Below, in pieces: positions 12,958-24,967 of a DNA stretch of 64,000 nt. Each line of letters starts with the position of its first letter. Position 1 is the stretch's first letter. The stretch is taken from positions 744,001-808,000 of the forward strand of contig SAXG01000007.1 of the NCBI GenBank assembly GCA_012932865.1, given 5' to 3'. The translations under genes and the position numbers were made by a program. The notes under the pieces were generated by a model. It ran no database searches. It was not told the DNA's origin and saw nothing but the letters and a program-made list of their open reading frames with translations. Source of the stretch: Amylostereum areolatum (taxonomy: Eukaryota; Basidiomycota; Agaricomycetes; Russulales; Stereaceae).

Positions 12958-13837
12958 GAATCCCTCCTTTTCCTGAGACACTACTCTACTATAGCGAACT
13001 TGTACACTATACCCCAGCGGGCGTGGTTGAGAGTCAAGGGATGCGGCGGACCGTTGACTGCGGGTGGATGATTCAAGTGTCGGGGACAAGTCGAGATCAT
13101 CACAATGGCAACTGTATCTCGCCGACATGCAACTTCCAATGAGGGTTTTGCACTGTTATATTATAATGTATTGTCGTGTATATATTGACTTTTTGTCTGC
13201 TACAAATATCTCTCTAACTCACTCCTTCCGACCGTCTCAAACCCTGGGAGCATTGAATGTGGGGGTGTGTATGCACGATGATTTCCAGCCCTCCATATCC
13301 GAATTCTGCGCCCATGAGCATTTCTCGGGTCTTTTCAGTGAGTAAGTACATATATGCAGAATTTTTGCGTCAGACAAAGCAGTGCGTGTCACGTGACCGT
13401 TTCTCGCCATTGAACGCGCCGAGCAGGCCGAGCCGCGTTGCTTGAACTGTGACTTCGCCAGACGCGAACGCTCCCCGACTACTCGGCAAGACACCGAAGA
13501 ACATAAATTACCTGGTGAGTACACTATTTGATCAGTTCCTCTCGACCAGCTCTGGTCAGCCTGGCCGATACTGATCATCTCCGACCAGGCCATGGCTATG
13601 CCACTGGCACCGGTGGTCATGTCACGACCAGCTTTGGGAGGGGTCCTTGCAGAATGAAGTAGTCCCAGCTGAACCGTACTCCACTTGTAGATGTATCCTG
13701 CTCAACCTAACATGTCTCGTCGCTCTCGGAATCCACGCTCTCCGGTGTGTATCACCCTGGTTTGAGTTTCATAGAATCTGCTGGCCGACTTACAGTGAAC
13801 TTGAATGTACTAGCTGCCCGTTCCAACATCGGCGCCA
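12958..13837. other. Intergenic upstream of H1
   Basis: No supportable gene. Near 13790-13838 the sequence resembles the region just before H2 (about 17575-17625), so the duplication included upstream DNA. A short frame beginning MYPAQPNMSRR (about 13690) could be a 5' exon of H1 but is not supported in H2. Confidence 0.4.
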
Positions 13838-14519
13838 ATGCCCCGCCGTGACGACCGCCAGGCGTCTCCGCGACCCCAGTACAGGAACCGCTTTGAAGCT
13901 TACTTGGCTCAAATCGATCCCAACTACCGCCCGGAGACCGACGCAGAGCTCATGGACATCTTTCACGCCTTTGGAGCAGCGGGTGAAACATTCTCCCAAT
14001 TCCTCGAGAGGCATAACAAAGTGAACAACGATATGATGGAACGGTCGGGCGGGGTTTTGCCTACTATTGGGGTGCGTTGGCGTCTCTCTCCTGCCGCTCA
14101 CATACGTTCACCGGGCAAATCAGGGCAAGCCGCAAGAGGGAGAGGACGACGATGTCCAGTTCTTTCCTATCCCAAATTCGGGCCTCTGCATTCGAATCTG
14201 GTCTGGTGGTATGCAAGCGTGTGGGCAGTATTGTCTCGACTACTTCGACCCCGCCACGAAGACACCTGTGAAGGCGCCTGAAGGTCATCAAATCTGGCCA
14301 ATCCCTCGTCCTGGGGTCTTCTCTTTCGCAGGTGCTCTCAAGTCCTGGGAGGATACCTTGGGATGTGGCAACTACACAGAAGGAACTGAGAGGTACAGTG
14401 TCCAGAAAGGCTCTTGGTGGACGCTAGTGCGCCCAGGGTTCAAGAACTTTAGCTTCGCCATCCCAACGAGGAGCGTGGGCACCATGGACCTTGCGCTCCC
14501 TGTCCGTCACCTGCCGTGA
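13838..14519 (+). CDS. Unrecognised protein H1 (paralogue of H2)
   Basis: I do not recognise this family. The ATG at 13838 starts MPRRDDRQ; one intron (about 14071-14122) separates an N-terminal part (DPNYRPETDAEL, FLERHNKVNND) from a C-terminal part with FFPIPNSG, IRIWSGG, YCLDYFDPA, WPIPRPGVFSFAG, GSWWTLVRP and FSFAIP. It has about 210 residues, many aromatics, and no signal peptide or membrane segment. It sits between caspase genes C and D on the same strand, and its paralogue sits directly downstream of D, so caspase plus H looks like a duplicated cassette. A role with the neighbouring caspases, for example as substrate or partner, is only a guess from position. Confidence 0.75.
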
Positions 14520-15646
14520 TAGTGATATGGTTGTCAATTGTTGTCACGTCCTGTCGTTTCCTTGTTATCTTGTCCGACGCAATAAAGCTTCCATCTTGTA
14601 CTATGTGGTTTGGGACCCCGAGAACTCCCCAGTCACTGTGGCTCTTCCTCTAGTAAGTTTGGCTTCCCGGCGACTGAGGTCCTTCAAGTACGTCGCTTCT
14701 CGTCTCCTGTACTATATCCCACCGAATATTGTCTCAGCCACATGCGAGGCCATACTCACAAGATCCAATGACTCATCAGTGCTCGACGACCCCACCACTC
14801 AATCGCGCGTATTACCCACCGTGGCCCAAATCGGTATAGAGCCTGCAAGTATGTCCATGATGTCTTACGGCGATCAACCATCGCACATTACTAGGGTTAA
14901 GCCACTCACGCACGGCAGTGGCTCGCTTCATCAGGAAGTACTTAGTGGAACGCCGGTCTTTACTCTTCCACGCTTTCCTAATCATCCCGAGTCGCCTTTT
15001 CCTTGTGTCGCCCCGCTGCCCAAGCAAACGCACTGGCTCTCCTCCCCGCCGAATCGGCCCCGACCTCTTCCGGGTTTTTTATATACACATAAAGTGTTCT
15101 AAATAAAGAGGTACACTTCACTTCTTGGAGATCTGTGCTCTCATGCGACGCAAGACTGACCCCGCTTTTCACAGTGCTCTGCTCGGCGGTGATGTGGCGA
15201 TATCACATCCTACAGCACACGATGCTGTCAGAAAGACTGGTCAAGCCACGAGGAGTGGACGGCACGCGCGCTACGTTGTCGGAGTTTCGTTCACATCGCC
15301 TCGAAACCATCCATCCATCAACCATCATACGCACTACCGGTTTTGACATGGTGGGTTGTAGTGATCTGCATTCAATTCGGTCTTTGCTGTACGTGCCACG
15401 ATCCGTGTCCGCGCGCTGTTCGTGATATGTTGGGTTGATGAACAGAAACGGCCATGATGGTTTGGAGGTTTGACGCTTCTCAGGGTTACAGAACGACCCA
15501 CTCCTCACTGCTTTGTGCCAGACACGACGACCAGTTATTATAAACATGCAATGCACGAAAACCTGCCAACACGTCCTCCTCTTCACTCGGCGGCTGGCCA
15601 GGAACCCTGTTTTCTTTCATCTCTTATTCGCCGCAGATTGTGTCCC
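14520..15646. other. Intergenic between H1 and caspase D
   Basis: No recognisable gene. AT-rich TTTTTTATATA lies at about 15075-15087, some 560 bp before caspase D. Confidence 0.4.
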
Positions 15647-17202
15647 ATGGCCAACGTCACATGCACTGCTATTATGCAAGAGTCATCCACCTCTGCGTCG
15701 GTCTCCCCCTCCCTCCCCCTTGCCTCACTCCCGGGTCCTGGCTATCACGAACGGTGCAAAGCATTGATCATTGCAATGTGCTATCGGAACTCGATTTGGA
15801 AGAGGGAGAGACTCATATGCCCGATTGAAGACGCGGGGAGGATCAAGACGCTTCTCACGGGTATGTTCTATCGGAGATGTCCGCGAACCTTGCTTTTCAA
15901 TATTCTTATCCGAACATAGGCACATACAATTTCCGGGAGGAGGACATTGTGATGATGACGGATGAGGAGAAGAACGCTTGCACGGAACTCTGTCCTACGC
16001 GGGATAATATCGTGGGTGTTCGTGTCTCAATTCCTCGCGAAAACGACTGAATATGCCCGCCTCCAATTTGGCACTATCTGAGATAGATGAAGGCCATCGA
16101 TGTCTTGGTCACCGGAGCCACGGCAGGGGACTCGTTTGTGTTCTACTGTAAGGACCTCCTTCGACATTCTTCCCACCATGTGAATTACTAACACTCCCGA
16201 ACGTAGATGCTGGGCACGCAGCTCAGCAGGAAGCCGAAGAGGACCAGCTCGAAGTGGATCATCTAGACGAATGTGAGCATCGATGCACTCGGTTGGCCCT
16301 TTCCACTGGCACGATCGCGTGATTAACCACCCTCGGCATCACTCACACAGGTATCTACACCGCCGACCGGAAGTACGTCGTCGACAATGATTTGCGCGAC
16401 CAGCTCGTCGACCGTCTTCCCGCCGGCACGCGCCTGACAGTGAGCAGCCTCTTCCACTCCACCTCTTCCACAAACTAACGGGCCTGGGAAAGGCAATATT
16501 CGACTGCTGTACTTCGGGCACGATCCTTGACCTCAACCATGACGTCTGCACGCACGTTTCGACAACCGTCACGCAACATCTTTCCTGTGCCCTTTCATCG
16601 CAGAAGCCTTCTGGACAGGACCAACGATGAAGTTGCCGCCCCACGTAGAGAGTTAAGGCAAACAGTCTTTGCCATGTGGAGCGTGCCCATGGCAACTGGC
16701 CCGGCGTATAAGTCCGCCACCTCGGAAGCATTTCGGGACGGAGCTCGACTCCAAACGATGGACCTCAGGTTGCGCCGCAGAATCGTGCAGAGAAGGTATA
16801 ATGGCTCTCGCGCATAGACGAAACCCCAAACATCAATATTGGCCGACTTCTCCGCGATCTTAGGTGAGCCACCAATCATCTTCCACAAATGCCCGAGCGG
16901 TATTTGATCTTGACCATGATAGATCAAGGCTTCGCAAGAGTGCGGAAGACCCTGCGATTGACCGCTCTGGCGCGATAGAGGATTTGGTGCAGACACCGCA
17001 GGTGAGGTGCAATAACAGATTATCGAGACGGGGTAGCTCATCTCCTTGTTTGTTTCTGTAGATGGGATCATTGCATGTCATGGTAACACCCTTCCACAGG
17101 CTGTATAAGTGCTGCTCAAGTCTGACCAGGTATTTCTTCCAGCGTGGAGACGAGCAATTTCTCGTAGTAGCGAGGGACCGCCACGAGCATAGTAAAGCCT
17201 GA
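15647..17202 (+). CDS. Caspase-fold protein D, type II, with a decayed centre
   Basis: The ATG at 15647 (MANVTCTAIM) is followed by a Ser/Pro-rich leader and KALIIAMCYR, the first core strand. Next come FREEDIVMMTDEE, GDSFVFY spliced to YAGHAAQQ (catalytic His, about 16205-16225), and AIFDCCTSGTILDL (catalytic Cys, 16502-16519; second C of DCC). After NHDVCTHVS the frame is lost (about 16560-16860), and the ISLSAC strand seen in E, F and G is not found. The 3' end is intact in pattern: EDLVQTPQ, a donor, the 21-nt microexon MGSLHVM (about 17062-17082) and the terminal exon RGDEQFLVVARD..KA-stop (17145-17202). This is either a damaged gene or one affected by sequence errors. Confidence 0.75.
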
Positions 17203-17624
17203 ATCTCCGCATCACAACGATATATGTCTTGCCATATTTATTCTATATTTATTCGTTCTACTGTGGTGGGCCGCAGCCTCCACATTCAACCCACATCGTA
17301 CATATCGAACTTTAGAATAGTGCGCGCCGCTTCAGGCTGCCGCTTCGTATGAAGTTCGCTCCCTGCTATCATTGTGCCGGTGCTCGCTCAAACTTTGAAT
17401 CTCAATCGACCTCAACGACGTCCGCATTGTTTTCTCCTTCAACACCAACCCATTCCAATCACCCATTCCAATCATCCATGGACCCCTCAGCCACATTTAA
17501 ACACCACCGACGGCCCTCTCAAAACACACACTCTCAAGAGTGTATCTCTATAGTCACTCGCAGAATCTGCCACTTACAGTGAAGATGTAGCCGCCCGTTT
17601 CAACGTCGTCGTCGCATAACCACG
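17203..17624. other. Intergenic between caspase D and H2
   Basis: No gene seen. The last 50 bases resemble the DNA just upstream of H1. Confidence 0.4.
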
Positions 17625-18302
17625 ATGTCAGCCAAGCGCCACCGCAACCCCGATACCGAAATCGTCTTGAAGAACTACATGGCTCAGGCCAGGCTCAGGC
17701 CGACCCCAACTACAGGCCAGAGACGGAGGCCGAGTTCAAAGAATTCTTTCGCTCTATGGGGAAGGCCGGCGAATCGTACTCCCACTTCGTCGAGAGACAT
17801 AACAAAGCGAGCAATAAGATGATGGCCAGAACGAACGGGGTCATCCCCACCATTAGGGGTATGTCGACGTGCTACCTTCCCTCGCAGCGCGCGGCATTTA
17901 ACTGGGCCTCTAGCACAAGCCTCTGACGGGGCAGGAGTCGCAGGAAGATGTCCAGTTCTTTCCCATCCCGAACTCGCACCTCTACATTCGAATCTGGTCG
18001 GGTGGCATGGACCGTTATGGGCAGTACTGCCTCGACTACTTCGACCCCGCCACGAACACGCCGGGGAAAGCGCCCGAAGGTCATCAAATCTGGCCCATCT
18101 CTCGTCCTGGGGTCTTCTCTTTCGCGGGCGCCCTGCAATCTTGGGAAGCGTCGTTTGAGTGTGCCGAGTACTCGAAAACGAGCGGTACAGGGTCCCGGAA
18201 GGTTCTTGGTGGAGGCTGGTGCGTCCAGGCCAGCCGTACTTTAGCTTCGCCATTCCAGTCAGAGGCCAGGCGGGTCTTGCGACTCCTATCCGTCTCCCTT
18301 AG
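17625..18302 (+). pseudogene. H2, disrupted paralogue of H1
   Basis: Starts MSAKRHRNPDTE at 17625 and matches H1 along its length: DPNYRPETEAEF, FVERHNKASN, FFPIPNSH, IRIWSGG, YCLDYFDPA, WPISRPGVFSFAG, GSWWRLVRPG and FSFAIP. Two frame breaks are visible. First, an 11-bp tandem duplication at 17681-17701 pushes the frame out after YMAQ. Second, at about 18170-18185 the sequence is out of frame relative to H1 just before ERYRV. Neither is a single added base in a short run, unlike the +1 sites elsewhere, so a true pseudogene is likely. The final stop in the H1-like frame is at 18300-18302. Confidence 0.7.
17681..17701 (+). repeat. 11-bp tandem duplication in H2
   Basis: The unit GGCTCAGGCCA at 17681-17691 is followed directly by GGCTCAGGCC. 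Dropping one unit restores the H1-like frame across this point. Confidence 0.75.
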
Positions 18303-18562
18303 TGTATCCGTTCTGTTTGCAACCTTTTGTTGCATTCTGCCATTTTCCCTGCTATGTTGTTCGCGATGAAGCTTGCGTGTGCTATGTGTTTGTGGGTTTT
18401 ATATGTCCAGTTTCAAAGCAACGTCCCCTCGACACGAGACGTGCATTGCTCGATTTCTCAGTGTAACGTGCAGCCCTACAGGAGTATATACAGCTCAGAC
18501 AAATGCGAAAAACCCCACGACGAAGGTCTACCACGTGACCGCGTCGAAGCGAACAGTCCAAG

Positions 18563-20642
18563 TCATACTGATACATTCCCGCTCACAACGCCTCCTTGGC
18601 AAGCCAGCGGATTGATGAGCGCCAGCGCCTCCTTCGGTTTGTCGTATGGAACCTACGTAGAAAATCAGCCATCCATCCATCCGCCAACACACAAAAAAAA
18701 TGCACCCACCATATGTCCCGCGGCATCGACCGTAGCGAACGTGAACGGGCCCGCGCTCCTCGTCTTGCCCGCGACGGCCCCGTCCACCGTCCACTCCCTC
18801 AGCTCCGCGCCGACGAACGCGTCCTGCCCGCTCCACTCGAGCTTGCGCGTCCACACCTCGTTCCCGACCCAGTTGCAGATCCAGTCGTACGTGCCGACGT
18901 AGATGAGCACGGACACGCCGCGGTCGAGCAGGCCCGCGAGGTACTCGTACGACGAGTGCAGGCCGTCGTTGGCGTTGTTGAAGGCGGTGCCGACGACGTC
19001 GGAGCAGCTTGAGAAGGCGCCGACGGAAGGATCGACGCCGAGGAGGGAGCGGACGTCGGGGCGGTCGAGGTAGGCTGTGATTTGGCTGGAGAGGGGTTAG
19101 AGTCGCAGAGAGCATACGAACGGGAAGGCGCACTTGGTGACGGGGTAGCAGAGACTGGCGGGATCTTCGCACGGGCGGCTGATGTCGTAGTAGTTCAAGC
19201 CTGGAAAAACATCGTCGGAAATGCGCCAGCTGGACGATGGGGGAAAAGGAGAAGTTCGACGTACCGGTGGCGAAGTAAGGCCCCATAAGTTCCGTATCGC
19301 AGAAAGTGGTCGCAGCCTCGCAGTTCATGTCGTCGAACTGATCCACGCAGGACGCCTTGAGCCATTTAGCGCACCGAGGGAGCTGGGAGGGGACGCGTCA
19401 AAAAGAGGATTTCGGTGGTTCGATGCCAGGCTCTTACCGCTTTCTTCATGCGAACGCAGGTGCTGTATAGCACCGAGTGTCAACATACATGCCAAACTGT
19501 CTTGCAGGATACCCACCTGATGTCGACCACGGGGTGGACGGAGGCGGGGGTGCAGGCCATATCGTAGTAGGACTTGACCATGTTCTCGACGTCCGTCATG
19601 CCATTGCCTATGATCGCGGAGGTGAGGTTGATCGGGGTGAGCCCCTGCTCGATGAGCAGCGCGTTCTGGTCGTACACCGCCGCGGCGAAGAGAGGGATGT
19701 ACCGGCCCTGATTTGGTATGCTCGACAGCGAGACCTCGTGTCGGATACTAGATCAAAGACGTACCCCATAGGACTCTCCGGCCATGTGGAACGCGCGGCC
19801 CTTGAACTGGGAGAAGTGCTCGAAGAAGATGGCGACGAAGGCGGCGATGTCGACCGCGGCGTCCTCGGTCGTGCCCTAATAGGAGAGGACGAGGTGAGAG
19901 GAAGGGTCGACGGAGCGTGGGCACGGGCACGTACGACGAGCTCGCCGTGGTCGGCGTAGGAGTAGCCCACGTTCACGGGCTGGTCGACGAAGAAGACGTT
20001 CGCGTTGGTGTTCCAGGACTCTTTATGGAAGGTCGCGCCCTCCGTCGCGTTCGTCACTCGGCACGGACCTGCGATGGATGTCAGACGCGATCGTTCTCTG
20101 GCACTTGGACGCTACGCACCGAGCTCCATGAAGAGACCGAGAGACGAGGAGCAGCCAGGACCTGCACACACGCGTTGAATCCCCACGGACACCCTCTCGG
20201 GGAGAGATACGCACCGCCGTTCGTCCAGAAGATCACGTCGTCCGTCGCGGGGTCGTTCCTGCTCTCGAAGAAGTAGAAGAAGATATGCTTCGCCTCGATG
20301 TCGATGTAGCCCGTGTACGCCCTGTCCCGCCGCTCGTCAGCCCCCATCCGCGACCGCACGATACGCACTCGCTCACTTGACCGTGGTATCGCAGAAATCG
20401 CTCTGCTTGATCCGCACGCTGTAGGAGGGGAAGACGGGGTGGGTCAGCGTCGTGAACGCGTCCGTGCCCAGGGCGCTGAGCGAGCCCACGGGCGTAAACC
20501 CGGCGTAGGTGGACGCGTGGAGGGTGGGGTCGGTGTCGGACCAGATGCTGTCGGACGCATAGAGCGGGCTTTGGCGCATCATTGGCGGCGCGGGCGAAGG
20601 GCGGCCAGGCCGAGGAAAGGCGAGGAGAGAGGTTGGGACCAT
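18563..20642 (-). CDS. Serine carboxypeptidase, S10 family (carboxypeptidase Y-like)
   Basis: Secreted or vacuolar exopeptidase that removes C-terminal residues. The family elements are present in order over several exons: [50 protein letters not shown], the nucleophile in AGESYGGRYIP (split by an intron after GESYG, about 19730-19800), the Asp in [11 protein letters not shown] (about 18860-18905), and the catalytic His in DAAGHM / VPYDKP (about 18640-18700, split by an intron). The start is uncertain: ATG at 20642 gives no clean signal peptide, so a 5' exon may be missing. After ALALIN the expected RWLAKEAL tail is out of frame by one extra base (doublet at 18609-18610); read as given the protein ends at 18563 with a different short tail. 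Confidence 0.9.
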
Positions 20643-20929
20643 CGTCGTCGTCGTCGTCGTCGTCGTGGAGAGCGGCAAAGACGAGGGCGTTATCGGAAGT
20701 GCGAAGGGGCCTCTTTGCGGTTCGTGGGAGACCTGACCAGAACCATGTGCTGCACCTTCGAACAATTGCAACGTGCCTCCGTGTGAGTACTTACATACCA
20801 CACACCGTGAGCACAATGAAAACCTGGGAAACATCATGTATACAGGCGGTGAGACCGTAGGAGTACAGATGTATGATACAGATGGCACGGAGCAATAGAG
20901 CATACTAGGGATACAGGCAAAGGCAACTC

Positions 20930-21902
20930 TCAATCGTAGAAGACGAGCGCCCTCAACTCAATGGACTCGCGCTTGGGCGTGTCGGGAGGCGACGTCGGGT
21001 CCTCGAACGCGGTGTGCGGCGTCATGATCGCGACGCTCCCGTCCTGGACAGAGTCGAAGCTGCACAAAGACAGCATCAGCCACGAACACTCACACAACCC
21101 GCGCACATCAACTCAGTACTCACCACTTGATCAACACGCCCTCCTCCGGCGTCAGCCCGCGCACATACTTCCATTTATGGCCCTCGTGGAAGCGAACCCC
21201 GAACGTCTCCCCGTCGCGATCCGGGATACTTCAGGTCCATCGCGACGAGATCGCGCTCGACGTCGATGGAGCGGTAGTCGCAGAGCGCGAGAGGCCATTC
21301 CTCGGCGGCGTGGTTGATGGGGCGCCAGAGGTTGATGATCTGGAACCGCTTGGAGAGGAGGGTCGGCACGTCGGCCGCGGGGAGGTGGCGGTGGACGCGC
21401 GCGGTAGCGGACTGGGTGGTCTGGTCGACATGCACGCTCGAGACGGGCTGTCGCTTGTCCGGGGTGTCCTCGAGCACCTCGGGTCGGCGACGGCGGATAG
21501 CTGAGCGAAGAAGGGCACGTGAGACAAGAGCTCTGCAGGGCGAGAAAGGGAGAAACGCACTGTGGTCGAAGAGCACAACGCGACTCGCGCCCGTGGCCTG
21601 CTTGATGAACTCGATGCTCTCCGGGTAGTACTCCCTCTCGACGGCCTCGTCATTGTCGAATGCGGTGTGTTTCGCGGGGTGCTTAAGAACTGGAAGCCGG
21701 TGGTGTCGAGCGAGCCCTCGTTCTCCTTCCCGCGGAGGTTCTCGATATCGACCGCGTGCTCGACGAACTGCCAGTTCCTCTCGCGTTGCTTGGTGAGCGG
21801 ATTCGAGTTGATGTACTGGTACGGCTTGCTGCCGTCCGCGGGCGGGGTGAAGTAGCGGAGGGTGGAGGTGACGGTGTCGGAGGAGGAGAGCAGGCCAGGC
21901 AT
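20930..21902 (-). CDS. CmcJ/NvfI (AsaB)-type oxygenase-like protein
   Basis: The ATG at 21902 gives MPGLLSSSDTVTSTLRYF, the usual start of fungal proteins related to the CmcJ cephem methoxylase subunit, NvfI and AsaB. Later pieces are HTAFDNDEAVEREYYP (read after an intron), ASRVVLFDH, SSVHVDQT (HxD, likely iron ligands), RFQIINLWRPI, WPLALCDYRS, FHEGHKWKYV, LIKCFDSVQDG and ESIELRALVFYD-stop at 20930. It has about 290 residues, usual for the family. Members often lie in secondary-metabolite clusters as Fe(II)/2-oxoglutarate-type enzymes. No synthase lies nearby, so the substrate is unknown. It is transcribed in the same direction as the carboxypeptidase 290 bp downstream. Confidence 0.85.
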
Positions 21903-21961
21903 TACAGATGCGATCGTGTGGGGAAAGGTGTGTGAAAGTGAGATGTGCTGTCCGTCGCGGG

Positions 21962-21968
21962 TTTTATA
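21962..21968 (-). promoter_or_regulatory. TATA box of the CmcJ/NvfI-like gene
   Basis: TATAAAA on the minus strand, 60 bp before the ATG at 21902. Confidence 0.5.
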
Positions 21969-22777
21969 GGGAGGTCACGATGGACCTCATGACAATTGGA
22001 TGACGTGCGCTGCTGGTCGGATGGCAGAATGAAGACCAACGAGCGGAGAGCCGTAATCGTATCGTCTCCATAATCACCCTACTACACGCTTACCAACTCC
22101 GCGATTACACAGACTCGGCGGGCGCGGTCGGTGACTCGGTGGTTGTCGACGACGATTGTATATTGAATATCGAGCTTTTGCGGCTAGGAGGACACGTTGG
22201 AGGAACGTGTCGGGGGAATGATGGTCTGCGCGGTTTTAGCAGGCTTTTGTGAGTCTGGACTCTGGAGACGTCTGGACCACCGCCGCACCCGACGTTGTCA
22301 TACAGCGATAGGTATGACAAAATTATTGCCAGGACTTGCATGGGCCAAGAGAAACGAGGCCGCGCATACAGTTGGAGGAGAAATCCAGGGTTCGGTGTGA
22401 TGGTAGGGTCGAAGTGAAGACCGGACTAGGCCGAGAAGTGAAGGCGGACACCATACATCATTGCATAGAAAGCATTGTTTACATAAAGTAGCAGACCGGG
22501 CGGAGTCAGCGGATAGCCTGCGAGTACTGATAAGTCGAGGGCACGATAGAGCACAGTGACGAGGGTAGATACCCAGGTCATCGTCCACCGATTATTGGGA
22601 CAACCAAGAAAACGGGTTCGGGTATCAAAATAGAAGAGGTATAAGTATAGTAAGTCTGCCGTGAAGGGTGGAACCAGTGGATAACATATTGGGATGGAGG
22701 GCTTGTACATGTCCATATTTGCCTTCGAGGGTCTTCATGGGAAGACGCAGGGCCTCAAGAAATGCCCAAATTTGCGC
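21969..22777. other. Intergenic
   Basis: No supportable gene between the CmcJ-like promoter and the 3' end of caspase E. Confidence 0.45.
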
Positions 22778-24967
22778 TCAGACCTCAAGCTCTTCCCGCC
22801 GGACAAAGAGTTGATCTTCAGCGCACTGAAGGGGGCACGGAGTCAGCCCACGGCAGAGAAGAAAGTTAGAAAGAAGACATACGATAGGGTTCATACCCCC
22901 GATCTAGACGGACGCAACAAACAGAGGGCCTGCGTGAGCGTGCAGGCCAACCACAAATGGGAGTGACCAACCTCCGGCTGCTGCTGCACGATGCCCCGAT
23001 CCACGATTCTCTTCAAGAACCCCCGCCTCTTCTCCTCCTTCTTCTTCGTCATCTTGCCCTTCTTCTTCGACCCACCCTTCTGCTTGGCGGGAAGGCATGA
23101 GCGGACGCTGCAATGGAACTGTTCGACCGCTGCTTCGGAAAGCTCCGCACTGACACGTCTAGGTTAGACTCGAGACGCATATGCATGTACACCGTCGGGT
23201 GCAGCTGACGACGTACTTCAGCTTTTCCTCCAGGGCACCGACCGTGATCTTCGGATCCGCTTCTGCAGCACGACATTCGGCACTCACGCAGGCGTGCAAA
23301 AGGCGAAAAGGGCAACGCTTACCGACCAGCTCCAAGAGCGCCTGTAAAAACGTGAGCGTACGATCTCAGCAAACAGACGGGCTCCGCACTGACTTTCGTG
23401 AACAATCCTTGTTTCAGCTCGGAATCCTCGATGGCCACTTGGTGGTCTCGGCACGCAGACACGGAAATCTACGCATGCAGATCGGATGGTCAGGGTAAGA
23501 CAAAAAGGGGTGGGTGAGAGAGGACCGCGAACCACGAGGGTGCCGCCAGTCGTCGGGTGCGCACGACAACACTCCGAGCGGCTGGCCCAAGCAGAGTCTT
23601 TTGAGAACGGCGCCGGGCTCATGGGATCGCCTGCAGACTTGTCGTCCGCCAGCGCCTCGGGGGGCGTGTGCTGCTCCTTGTCGTTCGACCAGGTGCGATG
23701 ATGCTGAAAATCTATGACGACCTTCGCGAGGCACCACCACACTTTGGCCAACGCCTTCTTGGAGAGTCTCTTGCATTTCGCCGCAGGGCCGAGTTTGCTG
23801 GGGAGGGAGACCGCCCGTCGGCGGGGTTCTGCACTGGACCCAAGGAAGATTGCTCGCGAGTTTGCGGATGTAATCGAGGTTGGCTGCGTGGAGGTACGGC
23901 GAGTCAGCAGCGTCCGAAGAAGAGGGGAAGGGGTGGATAGCGCACAATAGGATCCCTGGCGGAAAGGAGGAGGGCGAGGAGACCTGTAGTGGCGGAGGTC
24001 GAGAATAGTGCCCGAGTGGCATGCGTCCACGATGGCCTAGGATTCGGCGTAAGGATGCGATGCGGGAAGCATCGGAAACAGTGAAACGAACGTACGGTCA
24101 AGCGAGCACCGGTATCCACGAGGGGGTTGACGAGCACTTTCCGTATCTCCTGAGGATGGTGTGAGGTGCAATGCGAGAAAGAGACGAAGATGAACGGCGC
24201 ACGTCGTCGAGGATCATCTCACAATCACTGGAATACAGGTCTAGATATACGCCAGTTGAGCGTCAAGGCAGAGTATGTATGTATAAAGGAGGGCAGAAGA
24301 ACTAACATTCGTCCATCCCGTCGACTTCAAACTTGTCGACCAACGCTGGGGTTTGGTTGGAATGCCCCGCATCTACCCGAGCAAGGTCATGTCCTGATGA
24401 CCGTGGAAGACACCATTGGACTCACAATAGAACACGAAAACGTCCCCAGGGCCAGCGTCAGCCACGAGCTTCCCCATTTGATATATCTGAACAGGAGGTC
24501 GACGTTAACAGAGCGCCATGGAACGTACAAAGTAGCGACGTACAATGTTGTCAAGCGTAGGCTCTAACCGCTTCGTAGAGTCGGGAATCCCGTCCGCCTC
24601 TTCGTCGGTCATGACCGTGATATCTGACGTCCGGAAGTTCTGAACACCTTCAGAGTGCCAGAAAACGGTGTTATCGACGACGCGGAACGAGGATGATGGC
24701 TGGCGACTCACGAACGAGCATGTCTTCGACTGCCCGCGCATCCCCGATACATCCACCCAATCTGAGGCCATTTTCTGCGGGCGTCTTGTTGTATCCAATG
24801 CCTATGATAAGAGCCTTGTACCGAGGAGGTCGGAGACGGGGTTCTGGTGTGGGGGGGACTCGTCCATGGCACTTGCACATGCACTGTCGCGCGATCCAAC
24901 GGAAAAATGTCTGCCTCGTTGTCCTCGTAGAGAAGCCTTCCTGGGAGCTTGTAAGGTTGGTGGTCAT
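22778..24967 (-). CDS. Caspase-fold protein E, type II
   Basis: The ATG at 24967 starts MTTNLTSSQEG. The N-terminus holds a Cys/His motif, CMCKCHGR, shared in pattern with copy F. The core starts YKALIIGIGYN. Then come FRTSDITVMTDEE, FVFY spliced to YAGHSNQ (catalytic His, about 24360-24372), MDACHSGTILDL (catalytic Cys, 24010-24027), ISVSACRDHQVAIED (about 23420-23475) and the Lys-rich AAVEQFHCSVRS..KKKGKMTKK. The 3' end has the microexon IGGMNPI (about 22880-22900) and the terminal exon CAEDQLFVRREELEV-stop (22778-22825). The intron order matches F and G. Confidence 0.85.
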
